Part shown: piece after piece, positions 57,064 to 64,000 of the stretch
Layout: each line of letters starts with the position of its first letter
How positions within the stretch are numbered: position 1 is the stretch's first letter
Source: Lyophyllum atratum
Taxonomy: Eukaryota; Basidiomycota; Agaricomycetes; Agaricales; Lyophyllaceae
DNA: 64,000 nt
Direction: 5' to 3'
Assembly: GCA_014905825.1 (NCBI GenBank)
Contig: JACGCN010000002.1
Coordinates: 1,364,001 to 1,428,000, forward strand
The notes under the pieces: model-generated
Databases searched by the model: none
The model's input: the letters and a program-made list of their open reading frames with translations, nothing else
What the model was told of the DNA's origin: nothing
Translations under genes and position numbers: made by a program

Positions 57064-60000
57064 TCAGCGGGCGTGGACTGGACAGTTCTTGCCACGTTGG
57101 AGCCAAGATGAAAGACATGCTGCATGTAGAGCGGTTAGGACGAGACCTATGAACCAGTGTCGGACGCACCATTGTGGAAACTGCAGAAGCAGCTTAAACG
57201 GGCCACATTGGAACCTAAAAGTATGGTTGACCATTGGTTGAATGAACGAGGAGATCGAAATACCTTTGGTGAACTCTTCTAGACAAATCACGCCTAAGGA
57301 ATGATTCATTTAGGGGAAAAGAAAAGTTCAGGAAATGATTGACATACACTCAACACCCAGCAATGCACTCTCAGCTGGAAGACGATACACAAGATATTTG
57401 GCTGCTTGTGGAGTCGTCCCTGAACCTCCCTCTAAACATGTTTTGACATGCATCTCTTGTGCATTGGCAGAACCAAATTCATCGAGGTTTCGGTTGCATA
57501 CAGGACATCTGCAGACGTGAAGTGAGTCATTCGTGATTGGTCCCGAGAATTGAGACAATTGAGACGCACTCAGCGAGATCGCTCAACTGTGAACTAGATT
57601 GCCTACGTGTGAGGTGTCCAGGTATGGTGAGGCGCGCCTGGTCAACGACTATCCGCTCCATGGATGTAGTCCTTGATCCAGAGAGTCCGCCAGGGACGCC
57701 AGCATTTACTTCATCGAAGCAAGTTTGGCAAACCCGTTGTGAGCTCGCTGACGCCTGTATCTCTGGCGATACAGGGTCGTGAACTATGTCAGATGGATCC
57801 AATAACAAGCGATGCGAGGAGCAACGATCGCAGAAGATGCGTCCACATTTACGGCAGTGCTAGAGAATTGTCAGCATTTTAGTATGACACACAACGACGT
57901 GGGGGACCTACATGCTGGAAGAATAGTCAGCGTCCAATATTATTAATCTTGAGAAAGAACCACGTACTCTACGATTCAGGAAGTTGAACCGTCTCTGACA
58001 ATCTCTACACTTATTTACCGTGTCATCCCTCTCCCACTGGGGATGGACCTGGTGCGGAGTTGGGGATGTCCATCGAGGTGTGAGGATCTTTTGAGGTGCT
58101 TCATGGGTAGGAACACGGAAATCTGGAGCCTGCGACAGCTGAGGAGTCAGATCGGTAGGTGCTCGAGACACTGCAGGTCTGCTGAAGTAGTCCGTGGAAT
58201 TGGACGATCTCGAAGCTGGCCGTGGGGTTTCCGTGAGGTTTCCCCCTGGGTAGTGGAACTCTTCGTCGTCGTCATCATCATCGTCTTGTTCAACATCGTC
58301 GTCTGTACACTCGAGTTAGCTTGTCGAAAGACTGCTGTTTGCGAGGGGGTTTACCATCTCCAGACAAAAGCAAGCTCTGAGCACCAACAGCGAGTCGACG
58401 GCGTTCCAGCTCTCTGCTATAAGCATTCAGTAAAACCTCAGCTTGGGTTTTGCGGTCGGTATCATCGTCGCCTGTAATGGCAGCTGCTCAGAACTGGCGA
58501 CCAAAAGCTGATAAAAATCACAAACCAAGAATGCCTTGCCTCAATTCCATCGTGGCCCGCTCAAGCTTTGCGATAGCGCGGCGAGCGTCAGCCGCGGATA
58601 TGGGAGCACCGTTGTCTGGATATTGAGATTGCGTGCCAACGAGGTACCTCGATCGCGCAACATAGTCTTGCGCAGAAGCTAAGAAAGCTGATGGCATCGA
58701 CCTAAGCTCCTGACCTTCTCCATCTCCGCTATTGTCAACATTCTCCTCGACGTAGGGGATGAGAGAACCATCAGCATCTAGATAATACATCGAGCCATCC
58801 GGTTCAAGAAAAGGGAGGGGCGGGATATCGAGACGACGCCGCATGATGCGTACCCAGCGCCTTCGACGCACCCAGGTCTGAGGCGCGCGACTAGAGCTTC
58901 CTGAAGAGTTCCTACGTGCCGAGGAATCCCCAAACCCAGCTGCGACGACACTAGAACCCGATAGCATACGCTCCAACTGCGGAGGCTTGTCAGCTGTCCA
59001 TTGATCCTCTGGATCACTAAAGAAATGAGCGTATTGCCATCCTTCATGCGCATCCACCCCTGGGTGTGTAACGTCCAAGGTCCAGTCAGACCTAGTTCCC
59101 AGATGAGCCATAGAAATATTACATATTACGAAGTGATGGACATACAACCAGAAGTGACTTCTTTCTGCACCCTCATGCGCTCTGTCGTGTGGTTCGGGGT
59201 TGGGCAGAGCCCATGGAGTAACACGCAATGGTAACTGGACATCGCTCCGCCAAGCTCCCACCTCCCGAGCTCCACTTTCGACGTCCATCGTCGGTAACTT
59301 GAGTTCGAAGGGCGAGCGACGACCGTGTTTCCCCAGTCCAGATGCAGAAAATTTGGGTCGACCTCCTGAGACTGCAATGGTTTTCAGGCGGGTGTCAAGC
59401 CTTTGGTTTTCGTACAAGATGAGTGGCACCGTGGTATGCACGGCCAGCGGATTGTATGGAATCGTCGTTCCACGCCATCGCTCAGACTCTGCCTGTTGCA
59501 GGACCTAGGTTGACTTAGAGATAGCTTAATTGACTCTTGAAGAAAGGAGACACACCTCGCAGATCCAAACCTCGAAGACTGCAGCGGCAGCGTCGTAAGC
59601 AGTCTCACCCCAGTTGTTCCGCACCAATGGATTTGCGGATTGTTTTGAAAGAAGATATAAGACCACAGGTAAATGACCCTTGGAAGATGCGTTCACTGTG
59701 ATGGATTGTCAGAAACTTATGTATCTCAAATTTCTTTCTTACTCAAGGGCGTCCAGCCGTCTTTGCTGTGAATGTCAACCCCCCTTACGCCGTGTGAAAG
59801 AGAGGTGGCACCGCCTTCCTCACACAACCATCTTACAATATCTAGGTAGCCCTGGAATGCACGTGAGGAACCCTAAACCAAACCTCAAAGACATGACATA
59901 CCTTTGAACAAGCATTGTGGAGGGCGGTCCATCCATCGGCATCGCGAGCATGAACATCTGCTCTCTCCGGGAGAAGATACTTCACAATAGTGATGTGCCC

Positions 60001-60679
60001 GTTGAGAGCAGCTTTGTGAAGGGCCGTCTGTTTGATACGTTAGTCGACGTATAGATAGCAGTGACACATGCCTACTTCGCCCTCTCTATCCTCCAGGTCT
60101 GGCATTGCTCCACAGTCTTCCACCACTGTCTCAATGTCAGAGTCTGCGTCGCAATAGAAGAACGTAATACTTACACCACACTACGATATCTAGGTAGCCA
60201 CGACTGGCAGCTGCATGCAGAGCCGTGAATCCGGTACGTGAGGACGCATGATTGGCAAGACTGAACGGTTCCACTTCCCCGGTCTCTAATGCATTCCGAA
60301 AGAGTCTTTTCAAGAGAGGTAAGTCCCCAGAAGTCGCCGCTGCATAAAGAGACTCTAGTTGGGCGGGAGAGGGGGGTTGAGGTTGAGGTTGAAGTTGATG
60401 TGGCACGTCTTCAGGCTCATCAACGTCAGAGGCCGGTGCGCCAGGATAAACAAACTGTTCATCGTTATCGACATCATCCTCTTCTGAGTCGGTTGGTTGG
60501 CTACTAGCTTGGCCATCTCCTAAGACAGCTGTGACACCCGCGGTGAAGTCTGCCAAACATGTATTTGACTGGCCCGACCTATAAGAGATGAGTTAAGAAG
60601 AAAAATAATTTAGTAGACCTACTCACTCCTGTATGGTCCCAAGATGGTGCCGTTCTCCTTCCACGGCACTCCCAGTCAT
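57064..60679 (-). CDS. Ankyrin-DysF-FYVE-RING multidomain protein, probable endosomal E3 ligase
   Basis: One intron-rich gene from MTGSAVEGERHHLGTIQE. Ankyrin repeats come first (GFTALHAAASRGYLDIVVW, EGETALHKAALNGHITIV, DGWTALHNACSKGYLDIV, KDGWTPLMNASSKGHLPVV). A peroxin/dysferlin (DysF) domain follows: DWTLDVTHPGVDAHEGWQYA and WVRRRRWVRIMRRRLD. After an acidic linker comes a FYVE finger: [29 protein letters not shown] with RVCQTCFDEV. The C-terminus is a RING (VECVICLEEF, SCFCSFHNACLSSW, CPVHAR) like that of yeast Pib1. The His of RRHHCR comes from a 3-base exon at 57912-57914. PI3P binding and ubiquitin ligase activity are inferred from the domains. Confidence 0.85.
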
Positions 60680-61456
60680 GACGATTTGATCACTCAAACA
60701 AGCGCGTGCAGAATCTGCAACAAGTGACACTGCGACCGTGGGACGCTGTTGCCACGTGCCTGTTTGACACGTCTGTCACGCGTCGACCCAAATTGTCACT
60801 ACTACCGTGACAATGACATGTAATACCAATTGATCGAGTAGTTGATATCGAGTGATAGATTCCGTATGCTTCTTTCAAGGAGGCTAAGTAAAATCGGCGC
60901 AGGTTACATTAGAGTTACTATCGAGTGATATATTCTGTATACCTGTTTCAAAAGGCTAAGTAAAATCAAAGCCAAGTATCAGGATAACCACTGCAGCGAC
61001 ATTCCGACTTCAGCGGCCCAGCTCATGGAGTGCATTCCACCGAATCTATTTGAAAGCAAGTTGCCGAGGCTGGGCTCTCAGAAGGCCTGTGATAGTTTGT
61101 CCAATTTGACTTGGAAGATCGCCCGATAAGACACAGGTCATAGAAGCTTTGATCGAGGGCTCTATTCGAGAAATCGTCCGATGGTTTCAGCGTGGCGTGT
61201 CGTGTGCACGAGGTCGCCATGTTTCTTTAGATTCTGGCGTAACGGACCTGCGGATTGCGCTGGATTGCGTCGCATTGATCATGTTCGCGATTGCAGCAGA
61301 TGGTGGTAGCACATGTGCAGTCGGAGAGGCTTCTTGATAACATTAACATGGAGAGACTGGAATCATTGATAACACTGCTGATATACAAGACATGCCTAGC
61401 TGAAACCCAAACGTTACAGAAGTACCAGCACACCTGCGTCGAGAAATAAAGCGGCT
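60680..61456. other. Intergenic region between the ankyrin-RING and ferric reductase genes
   Basis: 777 bases, promoter of one gene and 3' flank of the other. It contains the imperfect direct repeat listed separately and an ACGCGT at 60778-60783. No supported gene. Confidence 0.45.
60846..60967. repeat. Imperfect direct repeat, two ~49-base units
   Basis: Unit 1 (60846-60894) and unit 2 (60919-60967) share ATCGAGTGATA, TTCAA and the end AGGCTAAGTAAAATC with a few substitutions and a short gap between. They lie in the 5' flank of the ankyrin-RING gene. No flanking duplication or coding content is visible. Confidence 0.7.
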
Positions 61457-63799
61457 CTATGACTTGAACGTGCCAAAGCTCTCGACGTGCAAAGTTACTG
61501 GTGGTGAACCTCGGAGAACCGCCAGAGGGCTCGCAACATTGGAACGGAGCTCTCGCCGAACTGATTCTGTTAGCTCAAAAGGTCCGGCAACTATTATCAC
61601 GAGGAATAAGTAGGTCAGCAGAGAGGTCTAAAACAGTCACTGACCGTCGACAGAAACAGGACCAAGTGACGCTGCGATTTCTTCATGTAGAAGCTTTCGG
61701 ATACTAGGCCGACCGTGGATCAACTTCAACGAAGTGTATGATGGGAGAGTGATCATATCCTTCGCGTCTTTCTCGGACTCCGCCGGCGACGAAGGACTTG
61801 GCGGTTCGGATACGAAAGGGACATGAGGAATTGGGTAGCTGGGCCCTGTGATGTAAACACGGGGCTCGATGGACAAGGGCGACTTCGAGGAGGACAGGGC
61901 CTGGGTTAGAGTCTTGGATATCCAAGATAAATGACCTGGTCGGGGAAAGGCATTAACAAGACTGGAAACATTGGAAAAAGAATGGCGTACCTCCGTCTCT
62001 GACTGCCCACACGAAGACAACTCGACGCACATTGGAGTTTCCTCCTCGAGCGTTTCCTCTAAACACCTGTTTATTACATAATTCATCCGTAAGGCGGGCA
62101 CAACTCACCGTACAGTATTCAGAAGAAGAGGCAGGGTATACGAAACACCCGAACCACCTATACAAACAGAGTGCATTAATAGCTGATCATAGCTCTTGCT
62201 CGAGGACTGACCAGCAATCAGAATGCAAGTTGAAAATCCCCGCAAGTCAGGCGGATAGCCATACGGGCCGTCTAATAACGCAGGCACAGAGGATCTATCG
62301 TTCTTAATCGCGTGCTTCCTGAGGCGTTCAGTAAATCCGGTTCTTCCTCGGATGAGGAAAACCACGTCCATTTCGTCAGTTCCTTCACAATGTTCTGGGA
62401 TGCTCGCGATCGAGAAGGGGTGTGCTTCCGTAGGGAGATTGCTGATCGAAGGAAGGATGACATATGCATGCTGTCCCGGAGTCCACATGAAGCGTCGGCG
62501 GAGGGTGAGCCGGATTGTATCCTCTGCCAGTAGTTCGACAGTGGCAAGTGAATGCTCGGGATTGGCCCGCGTCCATACCCTGTTATTGTAGAGAACACGA
62601 GCAAGCCGAAGGACCCGGTCCAGCGCCCATAGCATCAGTGCGGGCCAGATATAAAAGCCGCAACTTTGGTACGTGTTAAGATTAAAAATGACGGATAAGG
62701 CTCAAATAAAGACTTACTCCTGTTCGCGGGCATGGAAATATCCACAAATCAGAAAGATGCTTCGATTCACAAGGTTAGTTCTCGGCGCAGGAACGATGGA
62801 GACAACTTGAGACTTACGCTATAAGGACGATATGGCACACAAGGAAAAACTCAAAGGCATAATGCCGGACAGGCCGAAGAGCCAGAACTGTAGCCAACGT
62901 GAACGCGGCAAGGGCGGTAGCACCTGATCGAACCCAGTTGTGGCTAAAATCAAACTGCGGTGACAGACTGCAATAGCGTCAAAGGCGTCGGATGAGGTGC
63001 AATAGGATCAGACGAACCCCGCAACTGTTCTTGTTATAGCGTGCATCCAGAGGAGGATGAGACAAGTTCTCGCCGAAGCGCGATGCAGCACGTTTAGCTA
63101 CGGGACCCTTGAGCACAAGAATATTGCTATAATAATGTGACTTACTTTCTCATGGCTGACACCAGTTAAAACTGCATAGAAAAGATAAGTTGGCGCTCCC
63201 ATGAAATTCTCTGCAACTTACAGGAAATAATATTGTTCTTGCTCGCTAGACCCACGACGAGGGTGAGCTGACCTGATGCAAAGTGTGCAGCACGATCTTG
63301 GAACATGTAACTCTGGAGATCGCGTGCTAGATTGGGCAGTCGAAATCAGCGATCGACGGCGTAAAATAGGTACCCATGCAGACTTACTGTCAACGAGTAG
63401 CCAGATAAATACTGCCGCCATATATCCAAGGATAAAGGTGACTTCAGAGACAGAGGCGAGATCGTACGAGCCAATCACGATTGTCCAGCGGAAAGCGACG
63501 ATCCTGAATGTAGTGACGACAGCCAGCGGGAGGCGGGAAATCGACATGGTTTTTTTGTCTGATATGGCAGCAGCTTCTGGGTCTGTTTTTTCCTTGACCA
63601 CTGTGTCGGCTCCATGGGTCGTAAGACGGGAACATAAGAATCGCAAGGCACGTATGCACGAAAGGCATGCGATCGTGCATGCAATGAGATACCAGATCTG
63701 TTTGACATACTCAGCCTGTCTCTCGTTTCGATAGGCTCGATCAGCTGCCGTGATTCGAGCTTCAAGAAGCTGAGTAGGCGGAATGATACTGCGGGACAT
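61457..63799 (-). CDS. Ferric/cupric reductase transmembrane component (FRE family)
   Basis: Plasma-membrane flavocytochrome that reduces Fe3+ with NADPH for uptake. From MSRSIIPPTQLLEAR there are N-terminal spans, then the heme-binding ferric-reductase domain: GVSHEKLNVLHRASARTC, LILLWMHAITRT and, one turn later, RHYAFEFFLVCHIVLI (His pairs). The FAD part is TPGQHAYVILPS and EAHPFSIASIPE; the NADPH-binding part is LLDGPYGYPPDLRG and ILIAGGSGVSYTLPLL. The C-terminus is HVESFGTFKS. The final intron after VSVD is required to avoid an early stop. Many small exons; intact as read. The region 63800-64000 is its promoter, with no other gene seen. Confidence 0.87.
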
Positions 63800-64000
63800 G
63801 TCCAAGATCAAGTAAAAGCGAAGAGGATAGCGATGCAAAGGATCCCAAAGTCTGAGGATGTAGTCTCGAGCCTTTTATCCTCATAGCGAGGGAACCTTGT
63901 CATCACATAGAGCACGAGCGCGTTTCCGTCTCGCATTCAGTAGATGAAGTGTGCACTGAGGACGATCGAATCTAGGAGCAACGTTCCAGAGACCGCATCC

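Overview
The window is nuclear DNA from a filamentous basidiomycete, most likely an Agaricomycete. Genes are packed on both strands and nearly all are split by many introns of about 45-65 bases with GT-AG ends. The proteins have typical fungal domain sets. I see no rRNA, tRNA, CRISPR array or transposase. I place about 30 protein genes, rebuilding most exon chains by joining reading frames at splice sites and checking phase against known family motifs.

Layout. 1-5 kb: 5' part of the nucleoporin NUP82, then three proteasome genes side by side (alpha7/PRE10, the lid subunit RPN12, and beta1/PRE3). 4.9-16 kb: a conserved fungal protein of unknown role, two Gfo/Idh/MocA oxidoreductases, a tandem pair of intronless alpha/beta-hydrolases, the replication licensing factor CDT1 and a HERP/Usa1-like ubiquitin-domain membrane protein. 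16-28 kb: PKA regulatory subunit, a Ser/Thr-rich single-pass membrane protein, a Dal5-type MFS transporter, a Ytp1-like membrane protein, COQ2 and RhoGDI. 28.4-33 kb: two tandem paralogues with coiled coil, PIN/NYN-like core and CCCH zinc fingers. 33.7-39.5 kb: a GH9 endoglucanase gene and MET10, each with four apparent one-base frame breaks. 39.8-48.1 kb: uracil phosphoribosyltransferase, RRP8, a HerA-like P-loop ATPase, a DUF952 protein, and a basidiomycete membrane-protein gene with a degraded partial copy beside it. 48.4-64 kb: NSP1, PRP5, the proteasome regulator PI31, an unrecognised acidic coiled-coil protein, a four-module ankyrin-DysF-FYVE-RING protein and a ferric reductase.

Themes. 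Protein turnover is over-represented: three proteasome subunits, PI31, a HERP-like protein and a FYVE-RING ligase. Two partners of the same nuclear-pore subcomplex (Nup82 and Nsp1) also lie here. The most unusual items are: the tandem NYN-like/CCCH genes, which resemble a fungal Regnase-type architecture with one copy altered at a presumed active-site acid; a 3-base microexon that completes the FYVE signature; and a HerA-like ATPase gene with two GC-AG introns. The one-base breaks in the Ytp1-like, GH9 and MET10 genes keep normal splice sites and stops, so they may be assembly indels rather than real decay.
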